Notes under the pieces: generated by a model | What the model was told of the DNA's origin: nothing | Databases searched by the model: none | What the model saw: only the letters and a program-made list of their open reading frames with translations | Made by a program: the position numbers and the translations under genes | Part shown: positions 27,701 to 36,964 of the stretch, in pieces | Layout: the number at the start of each line of letters is the position of its first letter | How positions within the stretch are numbered: position 1 is the first letter of the stretch | From: Varroa destructor | Taxonomy: Eukaryota > Arthropoda > Arachnida > Mesostigmata > Varroidae | Length of the DNA stretch: 64,000 nucleotides | Assembly: GCF_002443255.2 (NCBI RefSeq) | Contig: NW_019211457.1 | Coordinates: 13,320,216 to 13,384,215 of the forward strand | Reading direction: 5' to 3'

Positions 27701-30417
27701 TTTCCCTCAAGAGATTGTCTTCTTAATAATTCTATAGATTTAATCAAAGTTGCTAAAGAGATACTGCACACGTGATTCATCGCATATCTATTCGGACCGT
27801 TACAGACGTTTTCCACTGACATCCTATTGGTTATTCTCTACTTTGATTTTAAGTCGGAAGTCCAAATTGTTAGCTTTAGCTTTTCAACTCAGTATTCAAC
27901 ATATCATCCACCTTTACATCACGGGAAAACTCTTAACCCTATATCTAATTATTCAATCGTGATGTGACCGGTCCTTATTCAATAGACGCAAATGTCTGGG
28001 GGCTACCGACGTGGAGGAGTTCGTGCCGGCTATGGCGGCGGCGGAGGAGGCGGCGGCCTCGGCCAAAGAACGAAGAGCCACTCGCACTTCAACCAACCGG
28101 AAACGATTGAAGAGGGCCCACATCAGCAACTTGGAAGATATAACAAGGACTTTAATTCAAACCTCGAGGACGAGGAGGGCATCACTTTCGTCGCCAGAAC
28201 AGCGTCTCAACGAGACCCTCAAAAAGATCGCAAAGTTCTAACCGAGGCTGAAGCTGTTTTGCCCTGGAAAAGAGGCGACGAAAATCTGGCAGAAGACGGA
28301 AGTGTTGGTCAGGTGGGGTCATCAATGTGATCTAGCGAGATACCAAACGATAATAGTAAACCGCAAATAGAGCTTTTAATAACAATTGGGACCTGTTATT
28401 CGAATGGACTAGTGTTAGCTCGTTACAGATTGTTATCCATCCATTAGTTTTACGCCATGCCAAATGTGTTCGATCACGTATGAACGTACACACGTGCAAT
28501 GCACCTGCTGAATGCTTGGTTTAACGGCAACTAGCTGAAATATCGGAGTAAACAAATGTATAATTGTAATAATATTGACTGTATACGAAGTGTACAGCAA
28601 AAGTGGCCTGTCGCAGTATACTACACCTACGAGTGCTTCACTGCCTTGGAAGCATTGCATTTAAATATAATAGATATTTATTTGAGTTCTCCTAATCGTT
28701 GCGTCATTCCGTCGCGTTGCATGGATCGCTCAGGGGTCATCTGCGAGCCGTCCAATGCACGAAGTGCCTTCGTGGTTTGAGAACAAGGAGTACACCCGAT
28801 ATCGATCACCTACTGCAACGCTCATCAACAGGTAATGCACATTTCTGCTACACTTATTGCACTTGGAAATATAATAATGGGCTATAACAAAAAAGCTTTA
28901 ACTGTACAGCGATGCAAAGGCCTTAGCCAAATGAACGCCGGCCAACTTTAGGAAACTACACTTAATCCAGAAAGCGAAATTTTGCAAAAATATGAAATCG
29001 AAAATTGTGCAAAGAAGAACGATAGCGTGTCTGTTGTGCTAATAGGTGATCTAGCTGAATCGCTCCGTGGTTCCATCACTTACTGATCGTAATAAATATT
29101 TCAACTTGTTTGATCAGTCCATCCAGATAGGATATTTGCATTTATCTATTATTTGTTAAACCGTTCTCCTGAACAGATAAAAGTGTTTGCTCAAGAGAAG
29201 GCTCCTCAGCTAGCGCTACTGTCCGTTCAACGCTGGAAACATATTCATCTCACCAAATTTTACAAAATATTAAAAAAAGCACATTTTTCTGCACCTGGCT
29301 TATCTCAATAGTTATGTCTGGTGAATTACCGATTTCCTTTCATGTATTTTAAATGCTATATACGTTTTGACCGTTAGTGAGCCCATACAGAATGCTTCGT
29401 TCACTGATCCACACGCCTTTAGCACAATAAAAATCATTTTTGGTCCTAAAGCTCTAGCTCTCCATATCTCTGATTCATTGTTGTGTAATTTGCATACAGA
29501 GATTCCCCATGCATTGTCGAAAAAATACTTGATGTTTATTAGTATTTAGACGACTCATAACCAAAATGCTTGGACTCCTTGTACGTTTAGTGTACCCAAG
29601 GAGTATAAGCTAAGCCAATCGCCATCTTCGTTTGAATAGCTGCGAACGTTAAAGAGAAATATAATAGCATTATCCTTCCCGGCCGAATTAGAAGTTCTTC
29701 AGCATTTTTCGTTCGCCTTCATTCTTGTGAAGTTTTCGCGCCAATTTTTAACAGCCTCTTCTATATCTATTGATGAGCTATTATCTAGGCTAGCATTAGC
29801 TTGACTATCACAGTCATATAGTTGATCTTCGGTGACCATCCTGTTGATGCTTACGGTGAGAACGGTATCCTTTATCGAGGTGTTTTTTCCTTTATCCTAC
29901 GCCATAGACTCGACATGAGTCGTTCAGCCAGCGAGAGTAGCAGCAGCAAGAAACCGGCTGTTTTCGATATTTTCGTGAAATTCGACCAAACCGGACCGTC
30001 CAATCGGCATAGCAACGATGCTGATACAACGATTATTCAGGTTGGTCGCTTCGTGCATGCACTACGAGATTTTCAATCGATCTGTGCTTGAAATTGTATC
30101 CAAAAAAGCTGTAAATACAAGGGAGCGCGTACCGCCCACAGCCCAGCATGTACAGCATTTCCTGGTTACAGTGATAGCAATTGCACCAAATCCAGTTGGG
30201 CTGACTTCCAAAAGGAGCTATTTTTTACGCTTGTCTTCATCATATGACCAATGGGTACTTCGACAAGGCAATGCTTACTTTTTGTATTTTGAAGCACGCA
30301 CAGAATAGAAGTCACGTATAGACTGTGGCAATTGCTATGAGTAACGCATTATAGGCTGAGTCGCGCCTGTATTTTTATTTTCAGTGGTCGACTTTCGACT
30401 CCCGGCGAGTACTTTAG
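1171..30417 (+). CDS. SLC9A3: Na+/H+ exchanger, plasma-membrane NHE2/NHE3 type, 5' partial, 23 exons
   Basis: This is a cation/proton antiporter of the SLC9 family that moves H+ out of the cell against Na+ entering, for pH and volume control and epithelial salt transport. Twenty-three exons join in phase and give 912 residues plus stop; the N-terminus is missing upstream. Diagnostic motifs are the inhibitor-binding helix [11 protein letters not shown], the ion-site helices with [11 protein letters not shown] and [12 protein letters not shown], the [10 protein letters not shown] helix with its conserved arginine, and the [14 protein letters not shown] helix. The juxtamembrane segment GIEDITG followed by [10 protein letters not shown] resembles NHE3 more than NHE1, from memory of the family. 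The tail is long and Ser/Arg/Gln-rich with a PWKRG patch and a conserved-looking [13 protein letters not shown] block. Drosophila Nhe2 and mosquito NHE3 are the likely orthologues (inference). A possible poly(A) signal AATAAA is at 30875. Not the organellar NHE6/7/9 type, because it lacks their sequence style. Confidence 0.95.
3592..3680 (+). CDS. SLC9A3: NHE exon b ([11 protein letters not shown] helix)
   Basis: Acceptor tgtatag, donor gtaggc. It encodes EFNNPLTPT and then [19 protein letters not shown], the most recognisable NHE helix, known for amiloride binding. It ends with two bases of an arginine codon completed by the next exon. Confidence 0.95.
7871..7991 (+). CDS. SLC9A3: NHE exon c
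   Basis: Acceptor gatttcag, donor gtgaga. It encodes [17 protein letters not shown] and a following hydrophobic stretch ending LTEFYGPT. This corresponds to the NHE block 'FF.NLGTIL.YAV.GT..N'. Entry is at 1 base and exit in phase 0. The 4.2 kb intron before it (3681-7870) holds no supported feature. Confidence 0.95.
8566..8718 (+). CDS. SLC9A3: NHE exon d (ion-binding core)
   Basis: Acceptor tgttttag, donor gtgcgt. It encodes [20 protein letters not shown], then [19 protein letters not shown] and [12 protein letters not shown]. These are the two most conserved helices of NHEs; the DP and ND acidic residues belong to the transport core. 51 codons, phase 0 on both sides. Confidence 0.97.
9535..9605 (+). 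repeat. tRNA-like B-box element
   Basis: It contains gacgttgtggtctaggttc followed by gaaccc, a consensus-like RNA polymerase III B box and T arm. No convincing acceptor stem was found, so it is a tRNA-derived relic rather than a tRNA gene. It lies in an NHE intron and shares its core with the element at 10930. Confidence 0.35.
10055..10166 (+). CDS. SLC9A3: NHE exon e
   Basis: Acceptor gtttag, donor gtaagt. It encodes [20 protein letters not shown], then [18 protein letters not shown]. The SFFVV.LGG block is typical of NHE2/3-like exchangers. It exits with one base of a glycine codon. Confidence 0.93.
10682..10840 (+). CDS. SLC9A3: NHE exon f
   Basis: Acceptor atccag, donor gtaagt. It encodes [20 protein letters not shown], then [20 protein letters not shown] and [13 protein letters not shown]. 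This matches the NHE block 'T..VR..EP.F.F...YLAYL.AE.F..SGIL'. 52 full codons between split codons. Confidence 0.95.
10930..10968 (+). repeat. tRNA-like B-box element
   Basis: It contains gacgttggatccaggttcg followed by aaacctgg; ccaggtt/aacctgg forms a perfect T-arm-like hairpin. With the 9535 element it shares gacgttg.g.tc.aggttcgaa. A similar gggttcgaa occurs at 47770. Probably fragments of one dispersed tRNA-derived SINE. Confidence 0.35.
11471..11598 (+). CDS. SLC9A3: NHE exon g
   Basis: Acceptor tatcgcag, donor gtaagc. It encodes [20 protein letters not shown] and a segment ending [12 protein letters not shown]. It matches the family block 'Y.E.N.S.KS..T.KY..K......E..IF.FLG'. Confidence 0.95.
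11727..11802 (+). CDS. SLC9A3: NHE exon h
   Basis: Acceptor taccgcag, donor gtgggt. It encodes [20 protein letters not shown] and then VFRTL, with one base of the next glycine. It corresponds to the W(N)..F...T......R..G segment of the family. Confidence 0.9.
13139..13194 (+). CDS. SLC9A3: NHE exon i (short)
   Basis: A 56-base exon with a strong pyrimidine tract (cttcttcttttttaag) and donor gttagc. It encodes [18 protein letters not shown], the N.YR..KL segment just before the conserved arginine helix. Confidence 0.9.
14380..14457 (+). CDS. SLC9A3: NHE exon j (GGLRGA helix)
   Basis: Acceptor ttttaacag, donor gtaggt. It encodes [20 protein letters not shown] and LVVDEE in 26 codons, phase 0 both sides. 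The arginine in GGLRGA is a nearly invariant SLC9 residue. Confidence 0.97.
14965..15087 (+). CDS. SLC9A3: NHE exon k (last membrane helix)
   Basis: Acceptor gtgtgtag, donor gtaagc. It encodes [20 protein letters not shown], then [20 protein letters not shown] and S. This is the final transmembrane helix with the conserved F..GMTI.PLV. 41 codons, phase 0 both sides. Confidence 0.96.
15229..15412. repeat. TA-rich microsatellite with an assembly gap
   Basis: TA-rich simple sequence runs into exactly 100 N (15290-15389) and resumes as (TA)n. It lies in the intron between the exons at 14965 and 15743. A run of exactly 100 N usually marks a gap of unknown size. The tract flanks no coding sequence. 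Confidence 0.9.
15743..15882 (+). CDS. SLC9A3: NHE exon l (juxtamembrane)
   Basis: Acceptor tttcacag, donor gtaaac. It encodes [20 protein letters not shown], then [19 protein letters not shown] and HFNNRWI plus two bases. The D.L..GIEDI.G block is universal in NHEs. The NY.LRDK..HF part is like NHE3. It begins the cytoplasmic tail where calcineurin-homologous proteins bind in relatives (known of the family, not visible here). Confidence 0.96.
16352..16430 (+). CDS. SLC9A3: NHE exon m
   Basis: Acceptor atcgtag, donor gttagt. It encodes [20 protein letters not shown] and LTMADA. This matches the proximal-tail pattern 'R..L.....REPK.LE..SK.TM.DA' of insect and vertebrate NHE2/3. Enters with one base, leaves in phase 0. 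Confidence 0.92.
16964..17091 (+). CDS. SLC9A3: NHE exon n
   Basis: Acceptor ctattacag, donor gtgagt. It encodes [20 protein letters not shown] and a continuation with [17 protein letters not shown], like the family's 'SMS.LFR.YT' segment. A tempting earlier donor (gtatgt at 17025) breaks the phase; reading through to 17091 restores it. Confidence 0.85.
17354..17462 (+). CDS. SLC9A3: NHE exon o
   Basis: Acceptor gcgtacag, donor gtacgg. It encodes a Gly/Pro-rich start ([17 protein letters not shown]) and ends [15 protein letters not shown]. The LD..EL...PS.K pattern is the conserved NHE tail block. 1 base in, phase 0 out. Confidence 0.88.
17947..18003 (+). CDS. SLC9A3: NHE exon p
   Basis: A 57-base exon, acceptor atttacag, donor gtgagt, phase 0 both sides. 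It encodes [19 protein letters not shown], the conserved 'D...A..HH.L...L.KP' segment that follows the previous exon in NHE tails. Confidence 0.92.
18004..24414. other. 6.4 kb NHE intron
   Basis: The longest intron of the gene. It holds several 60-110 codon open frames on both strands, none with recognisable motifs or matching splice phases. C-rich and G-rich runs occur near 20110 and 20706. No transposon with clear ends, no RNA gene and no extra NHE exon was recognised. Confidence 0.6.
24415..24518 (+). CDS. SLC9A3: NHE exon q (tail)
   Basis: Acceptor ttcattcag, strong donor gtaagt. It encodes [20 protein letters not shown] and then [14 protein letters not shown] plus two bases. It is basic and serine-rich, as expected after the KP segment of the tail, and its phase joins exon p and the next exon exactly. 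Confidence 0.82.
24671..24724. repeat. (CCCT)/(CT)n pyrimidine tract ending in a splice acceptor
   Basis: About 50 unbroken pyrimidines, first C-rich and then a (CT)n run, end in TCAG. It is both a microsatellite and an unusually good 3' splice-site context, 150 bases after the donor of the preceding NHE exon. Confidence 0.85.
24725..24863 (+). CDS. Possible alternative last exon of the NHE gene
   Basis: Starting right after the CT-tract acceptor, with one base completing the AG left by the exon at 24415, the frame reads [20 protein letters not shown] and ends [18 protein letters not shown] with a TAA at 24861. AATAAA occurs near 25073. The only nearby donor (gtaaac) leaves the wrong phase for the exon at 25701, so use as a cassette would break the frame; use as a terminal exon would not. 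No homology is recognised. Confidence 0.3.
25701..25782 (+). CDS. SLC9A3: NHE exon r (Arg/Gln-rich)
   Basis: Acceptor gagtagaag, donor gtaatt. One base completes an arginine; then [20 protein letters not shown] and LTKHSHR. It is strongly basic with a glutamine repeat. 82 bases, leaves in phase 0. Confidence 0.78.
26462..26713 (+). CDS. SLC9A3: NHE exon s, 84-codon, possibly a cassette
   Basis: A clear pyrimidine tract (ttttaccttttcacctctac) ends in gtatag; the donor gtattt is weak. The exon is open for 252 bases in phase 0 at both ends, so it can be included or skipped without a frame change. It encodes a serine-rich start ([16 protein letters not shown]), a cysteine run ([13 protein letters not shown]) and an acidic end ([11 protein letters not shown]). 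I know no counterpart, so its inclusion is inferred from phase and signals only. Confidence 0.55.
27986..28312 (+). CDS. SLC9A3: NHE exon t (Gly-rich, PWKRG)
   Basis: The largest exon, 109 codons, phase 0 both sides; acceptor ttcaatag, donor gtgggg. It encodes [20 protein letters not shown], then an acidic [14 protein letters not shown] segment and ending with [12 protein letters not shown] and DGSVGQ. The acidic run followed by a phosphorylatable RTAS and the PWKRG patch resemble distal NHE tails. A second frame is open across much of it because of the GGN repeats. Confidence 0.85.
28734..28831 (+). CDS. SLC9A3: NHE exon u (MHEVPSW block)
   Basis: Acceptor gatcgctcag, donor gtaatg, phase 0 in and two bases out. 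It encodes [20 protein letters not shown] and then [12 protein letters not shown]. The VPSW..NKEY run looks like a conserved short motif near the end of arthropod NHE2/3 tails (from memory, not checked). Confidence 0.78.
29908..30040 (+). CDS. SLC9A3: NHE exon v (Ser-rich)
   Basis: Acceptor acgccatag, donor gttggt. One base completes an arginine, then [20 protein letters not shown] and [20 protein letters not shown], ending IIQ in phase 0. Serine-rich with basic residues. The acceptor is preceded by a good pyrimidine tract (gttttttcctttatcctac). Confidence 0.78.
30385..30417 (+). CDS. SLC9A3: NHE last coding exon (10 residues and stop)
   Basis: Acceptor tattttcag with an AT/T-rich tract. In the phase left by the previous exon it encodes [10 protein letters not shown] and stops at TAG. 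The ending R-V-L could be a hydrophobic C-terminal (PDZ-type) tail, but this is a guess. It is short, so another terminal exon cannot be excluded. Confidence 0.6.
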   Translation, partial: WSTFDSRRVL

Positions 30418-33185
30418 GTGATAGAATAACAGCAGGCACACCTAACGCCAAAACGACGCATACTTTGTTTTACATTCGTTTCTTATCCAATTTTTCCGAT
30501 TAGGTGGAACCAGCAAATCGGCAAGAGGCTCACCCCAGGCACAACAAGGAGCCGGAAGATAATGTTCGTCTCTAAGAAGCTCTTGTTTAAGATTACGGAC
30601 TACCGCTATTATTATTTGATCATTATTTGTATTATTGTCACTGTCAAGAAACAGCAAGTTCCAAAAATGACAACTTGTTTGATTGAAAGGGAATAGAAGC
30701 TTACAAAACTAAAATAACCCTGGTCTACCAGGTCGTTCCAAGGGACTTTCTAAAAACAGGCGGTGCTGTGATTGCTGGATCACCTCATGGATAGCCTTTT
30801 AGACCATTCCATAGGTGAGAAGGCTTAAGCCACGCTTTAATTTAAAGATGAGCTAATAACAAATGTCACTTACGAATAAAACGACGAAAAATTAGGCGAA
30901 AGTTAAGTACAATACCGGGTCAGTACCGATGTGCGCATCGGATATCTATAGGAAAATTGTAGTAACGAGGTCGATCATACGCAACCGGATGTCCAATGCA
31001 ATTGAAAGGATGTCCAATACTTCTAGAAATGCCCGTATCCTACATTTTGGGTTGATACTTTTCAGCCAATTTCGAGTGACCTACGTTTCAACTATTACAT
31101 CCGGTATTACCGTTATGCATTCCATCAGACGCTTCTAATACGAAACAAATTGTGTCTATACTCGGATTCGATGTGTCCTTAAGATTAGGAAGTAGATACG
31201 TTACACACTACGCTGCCACGAGGACGGGAATTTCGAGTAACATATAATTGCCGAAACGCGACAGGACATGTAAATATTGAGGAAAACGATAAAACGGACC
31301 AGTGCCACACAGCCTAGAAATCGCTAACAAAAGGAGGTTTTACTATTGGCAGTGTACAAAAAGGCCGGTTGTACGCAAAAGTTCGAATTTTCCCTGTCCA
31401 AGAATATATATTCCGGTATGGCATCCTCCCGCTAAGTGAGACGGTATTTGATTGACGTAGTAGAGTATTATTGTCAGTAGGCGCGCGCCAACGCGCTATA
31501 GTACAGTTTCAATGACGGAACAGTATGTTCTGGTCAAACTGTATGTCCTGCCCCGATATAGATAAACAGACGAAGTGGTCAAGAGAGACCGAAGGTCTGA
31601 AGAAAAGCAACGACGAAACCAGTCAAGCTAAATATTAAAAGATATCTCTCTAAACACACTATTAAGAGCGAAACAAAGTTGGGTTTGTGTTCATTCCAAG
31701 GAGATAAAAACATTTTTCGAAAAAAAAACTCCAGAAAAATATGGATGGAAAATGCACTACAACAAGGAGAAAATAATTAACCTTACTGCATGTCGTTTGC
31801 CATTAGTACAAGGAAACAATGACGGAATCAATGGCGGATTGTTTACATACACTACCGTAGATCAAACAAGAGACACATGCACAAAGCCAGCCACAAAAGG
31901 TGACTAACTGATGTATGCCAACAAGTTGGCTGTATGAAACATTTTCGCTTTGTCCGCATATTGTTACATTGGGACCATCTTATCGAAACGTTTTAGTCCT
32001 CAGAGAACCCGTCAATCCACCGACGCTTCTCTAAAAAGGTCGAAAAACATGTATTAGTATAATACGCTATTACTGAACTTTGTTCCAAAAAGTAACTACG
32101 ACATACAGGTACCTAAGGATATCCCTACACATAATCACGTTTTAGTTTATAAGAAGCTCTTCACGTTTTGCAGGCAACATTGATTCTTATAAGCTTTGCC
32201 AATAAAAGGTAAATTGACCGTTGCTATTCGAACCGAACCTATTTGGGGTAGCGTAAACTTTTAATATATATGAGACCTGCGTGACCTCGTCATCCTCTGC
32301 TTTTGGGGAAGCTAGATATCGGCATTGGGATGGTGTCATAAACAGAATGGTAATTGTAGCCACTTGCGCAACACAAACAGGAGTTTACGTATATATTCCT
32401 ACTTTATCCATGCATGTTGGTCGTAGATTCACCTTCGCGTCATGGATAGAAAAGTCGTTATAATAGCATTTGCGCCTTAGTTCCACTGGCTTTCCTCCAT
32501 CGTGGTCCTATTTAGCGCCCGTGATAATAATAGTTGTGGCCATAATGGTCGGAGGACCATGGCTGGTTCAGTGGGTGCTGACGATTTTACTTTAAACATA
32601 TTCTGCCTGTTAACGAGATAACTAAGTGTAGGCGAAGGGGGGCTAACGTCTTACGGAACAAAGGATTTGCAGCCTTTATAGGACTGTATAACGAAGCAAA
32701 CTACGTATCTGGCAAATCTCAAACGACATAGAAATATGGTTCACAAGAATTGATCCAAAGCTGTGACAAAACACGTCGCTGAAGTTGTGCCAAACACCCA
32801 CTTTATTTTTATTATTATTTGCTCTTAAATAAAGAGTAGAAAAAATTATATGTCACCTCACAACAGTTATGTCCTCGCTCTACTGAAAATGAGCAGGGTA
32901 GTGACCCAACTAGACAAAAGCAGTATTAGGGTCAACGTTTTACCGTTCCGCTGTTGAGATGCGTGAAGACGTACTTCAATCCAATGTTTTCCGTCCTAGT
33001 ACTTTGGATGTTAACAGTTAGTTCTGTCAGCTGATATTTTAACGGACGCTATTTTCTTTATTATTATCACTACGGAGGAGGATAGAATTTTTATTATGAT
33101 AATTATGACACATAATTAATAAATTTTATATTAATTTGAACAGAAATTCACTTGATTACAGAATTCAGCTACGAGGCCTCGACTA

Positions 33186-33410
33186 ATGATTAATATTATT
33201 ACTCTAACTGTTATCGTTAGTATTGTAATTGACTTATCAATTGGACTATTTATTCACTGCGAATTATTGGTGAAAAATTTAACGGGAAATATTTTTGAGC
33301 CTGTTTATTTCGTTTTCTTTCAAGATGTTTGCCATGAGTGCCTTGTCATATTTGTTATTTATTTCGATGATGCATTTATCACATTCATGAAATCCTATCC
33401 TCGTACATGA
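33186..33410 (+). CDS. Weak candidate small secreted protein frame
   Basis: A 74-codon ATG frame in very AT-rich DNA. It starts MINIITLTVIVSIVIDLSIG, a possible signal peptide, and later has QDVCHEC followed by a hydrophobic segment. The QD.C..C part recalls QDECTVVC in the exon at 36863, so it may be a decayed relative of the gene at 36-37.7 kb. A chance frame is about as likely. Confidence 0.2.
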   Translation: MINIITLTVIVSIVIDLSIGLFIHCELLVKNLTGNIFEPVYFVFFQDVCHECLVIFVIYFDDAFITFMKSYPRT

Positions 33411-34224
33411 CATCACCAATATTTCATTATTTCATGCCAGTACGCGTACGAATGTGCAAATTTTTTGACGGTGACCACGAAACAGCGGAAGACAATATAA
33501 AAACACCGACGTGCGCCCTATAACCAATAAATCAGTATCTGCACGACATACTTCTCAGGCTTAGAAAAGTTGCTGAAGCAAGCCAATTTTAATCTGGAAG
33601 AGTTGACAAGCGTTATTAACTCTGTTATGCTGAGTTCTGACGGCTTTTATTAGCTATAGACCTAAATAGGTCATAGATCTTCGTCGCACATATACATGCA
33701 GCTAGAGTCACACGCAGTAACAATTTTTTGTTACCGCTAATTTTTCAGAACACTTATTATTAACTTACTTATTAGCTTAATTGAAGTAAACATATAGCCG
33801 ATAAAAATATAGTAGTTATGTGAACTAATTAAACTATTTAACTTAACGAATAGTCGTTATTACAGTAATAGTTAAAATAAATTTAGACATACGTACGCTA
33901 TAGTAATCTAAAAAAATGTTATGGAAAAACAATTAAAACATGTTGGTGCAAGCGGCGATAGCAAGCAAACCACAAACACCATATACAGATATATACATTA
34001 CTATATACATATATATAAAGGCTGCGGTATTTACGTACTAATGCTGCGTTGTCAAGTTATACAGAAATGGAGTAGGAAAGAGTGAGAGAAAAAGAAACCG
34101 GAGTCGATAATGATATTCAGAAAAAGTGGGTTGATTCGACAGATTGACTGATTTTGAGTGGACATGTTGAAACGAGTTGGAAAATAAAGTAAAAATTGTT
34201 GGTTTGTATATGTTTTGTTGATGT

Positions 34225-34491
34225 TTGGGTGGGGTAAATTTTTTTATCGTTAATATGCAGTTGAAGGGGTCAAGCAAAATGAGGGACTGTTATATCATAG
34301 AAGATAAGGTAATGACTATGGTGCGGGTAGGCCGTTTATATGTTGTAAATTGGCAGCGCCCCCAATTTCTAACGTCACGTGGAGTATTAGAATGTTTAGT
34401 TGAGATTCTACCTACTCTCATGATGACTTTAGCTAATAATCTAGATCACATGCCATTTATGATATTGATTAATGAAGACCATTCGAAATAA
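34225..34491 (+). CDS. Weak candidate open frame
   Basis: An 88-codon frame from a TTG in AT-rich DNA. It contains MRDCYIIEDK, followed by a possible donor gtaatg, and later VLECLVEILP and ANNLDH. There is faint likeness to the gene at 36-37.7 kb (DEC..., SANLKHP). It is probably spacer or a relic. Confidence 0.15.
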   Translation: MGGVNFFIVNMQLKGSSKMRDCYIIEDKVMTMVRVGRLYVVNWQRPQFLTSRGVLECLVEILPTLMMTLANNLDHMPFMILINEDHSK

Positions 34492-35996
34492 TGACGATAA
34501 AAAATACTGTTATTATGGATATTTTTCGGCTTATAACTGACCAAAACGATGACTCTGAGCCAAATTTCTCCCATTTCAAGGACTGTCGTGTTTTTAATAG
34601 AGTCAAACGGTGAATATCCTAAAATGTATCTTAAGGATTCTTAAAATGTATCTTAGCACTCATGGACAAAGGATTGGTGAAAGGTCTCGTCATCTATACC
34701 TATGTCCTAAAACTTGGTGTTTATCCAAAAGTCTCTGCTTATCTATTTATCTAAAACGTCAGTCGTTTGTACATTCGCTATTTAGATACTGTGAAGCTAA
34801 GCGGCATTTCGAACAAACTATTCCACATTTAATGAACTTAACATACACTATGAGTATTTTTGACACACGTTAAAATTTCATTTTGCTAACTATTAAGGTT
34901 GATATCAATTACAGTTTGGAAGGCGACTTCATCAAGACGGGCGGTTCAATCGGAATAGACTACAGATGAAGCCGCGAGACAGCGAAATACACGCCTTTCA
35001 GTTATATTTAAAAATGGTGATATTATTGAGAAAACGAGGTGGAAAGCTTTACGATGGAATAAAGAGCCGAAATATGTAAGGTTTTGGTTTTTACCCACCG
35101 TTATTTATTTCGTTAAGTGTTAACACGGCAGCGTTCATTAAAAGGTAATAACAACGTTTTGAGTTAATCTAACTAAAGTCACAATTACCTTTCGTAAAAT
35201 AGAGCGCTAGCAATCGTTCCACCAGTCGGTTACTGTACAACGATAGATTGACCGTGTTCAGTTTTCCTTTGAATTTATTCTTCTTCTTTAAATTTATTTC
35301 GATGAATCTTTCACACTCTTCAAGCTAAACAGTTGAATTTGACACACGTTGCATAAGAATAAATCTGAAAGCCAACTGTGTGAATTGAATATATGGTAAG
35401 ATAGGAAATAGAGCACAAACTATCGTAGCATAGTTTGAAATTACAGGAGTCCATTTAGCATAAAGCTGTTGTTTAACACAAACGTAAGATCCACGTGCTG
35501 CATATCGAAATATATGGTACTAGTTAATATATGTCAGTCCTCTCTTCGGTCTGTTGAGGCCAATTTCGAATTGTTCAGTAGGCGCTGGCGACTACAGCTT
35601 GTTACTTTCGAGTTCTAAATGATCAGCTAAAAGAACTGTACTAGCAGCATATCTTTCGTGGCTTCTTCCAAGTCCTCTTTGCAAGGTCCACAGTCTGAGT
35701 TGAGCCAGCTCATTTGAGTCATCGACATATATTTTCATAAGCATATACTTTTGTTATTATTATTGTTTATATTTTTATAACATGAAGTAATACATAAATG
35801 GCTATTTCTATCGCAGGTCTTAAGAAGAATAGATCTCTAATAATGTTATGTATGCTATTATACACGATGTCCGTTATACTATCGCTTTATATATGCCTAT
35901 ATTATTTTACTGAATAAACAGCGTCGATAAAAGCTATCATTGCACTACAAGTGTTCTAATAAATTTTTTCAATTTCAGGAGTCAACATCCAAAATA

Positions 35997-36131
35997 ATGA
36001 TAGGCGGGCTGATGATGATAACCTTACTTTTTTCCAAAAGCGTTGTGTCTTTTGATGCCTTTCTCAACAGTCTTGATCCCTGGAATCTAGAAATAGTTTG
36101 CGATTATCCGAATGGTGAATTTTATTCATAT
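35997..36131 (+). CDS. Candidate small secreted protein, first coding exon
   Basis: The ATG opens a hydrophobic signal-like start (MIGGLMMITLLFSKSVVS) followed by FDAFLNSLDPWNLEIVCDYP and NGEFYSY. The frame is open upstream, and an acceptor (aatttcag at 35971-35978) precedes the ATG, so a 5' exon is possible. Using donor gtacgt at 36132 leaves phase 0, which fits the next exon; the earlier gtgaat does not. No family was recognised. Export from the cell is inferred from the leader only. Confidence 0.45.
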
Positions 36132-36862
36132 GTACGTTACTCGGAAAGTATTACAAATACTTAGTTCATTAGATAGCGTATGACGCTACCTCTCAGGTTG
36201 CGACGTATCCAACGGGGTACGCGTTACTTAGTTTTGCGCATTACGCCGTTAATTATAGTCAGTAGGCAGTAACTGGTTTCAACCTAGTTAGTGGACTCGT
36301 GTTGATAATATTATTGCGAGTTATCAACTAATCTTTATTTTTTATTCATCAATTAAATGTAAACAAAAAATTACTAATAAGCTGTAATGTTGACAGATCT
36401 TACGAGGTTAATTACGCTTCATACAGTAAAAACATGTGTGTTTCTCAATGCGGACATATCTTCTTACTTGCCCGGATTTATTTTTCGTGAAGCAGTGTAT
36501 AGAACGCCCACATAATTACTGTAACAATAACGCGCAGTTTTTCGATTTTCAACTGTAGCAATATTCGAGTAAACATTGCATTTTCTATTAAAGAATAATA
36601 CATTTGATTTTATCAGTTCGTATATTTCTGGTGATGCTTGTTCTGCTAAAGCTTTACATATCAAAAAGTGTAAAATAAAAAAAAAAAATCAATTAGTGAA
36701 GAAAATTTAAATTGAGTCAATTCCAATAGGGGTTTAGCATTATTGAACATTTTTCAACATCTTCAGGGTCGAATCTTGAAAATGTTTAAACATACGAATA
36801 TTTATTCAAACTTTCAAAAATATATTTCCTCAAATTCTACTCTTGTACATTTCTACTTTCAG

Positions 36863-36916
36863 CAAGATGAATGCACGGTGGTATGCCGAATGTGGATCGA
36901 TGAAATCACTGACTGG
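36863..36916 (+). CDS. Candidate small secreted protein, second exon
   Basis: A 54-base exon with acceptor ctactttcag and donor gtttgt, phase 0 both sides. It encodes QDECTVVCRMWIDEITDW, a C-x3-C pair. Joined to the previous exon it gives three cysteines. Without splicing, the frame stops two codons later. Confidence 0.42.
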
Positions 36917-36964
36917 GTTTGTTAATTTGCTTTAATATAATTTTTTCTTGGTAAATATTTTTAG

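Larger units (their letters stand above)
30418..35996. other. NHE 3' region and AT-rich spacer
   Basis: The start is probably the NHE 3' untranslated region, with AATAAA at 30875. The rest becomes very AT-rich after 33 kb. Two open frames (33186 and 34225) are listed separately; otherwise I see no gene, RNA or clear transposon. Confidence 0.5.

Noticed and set aside
28011..28241. A 76-codon ATG frame in a second phase inside the NHE Gly-rich exon (Ala/Arg-rich product)
   Set aside because: The GGN/GCG-rich repeat removes stops from several frames at once. The other frame has matching splice phases on both sides, so this is a shadow.
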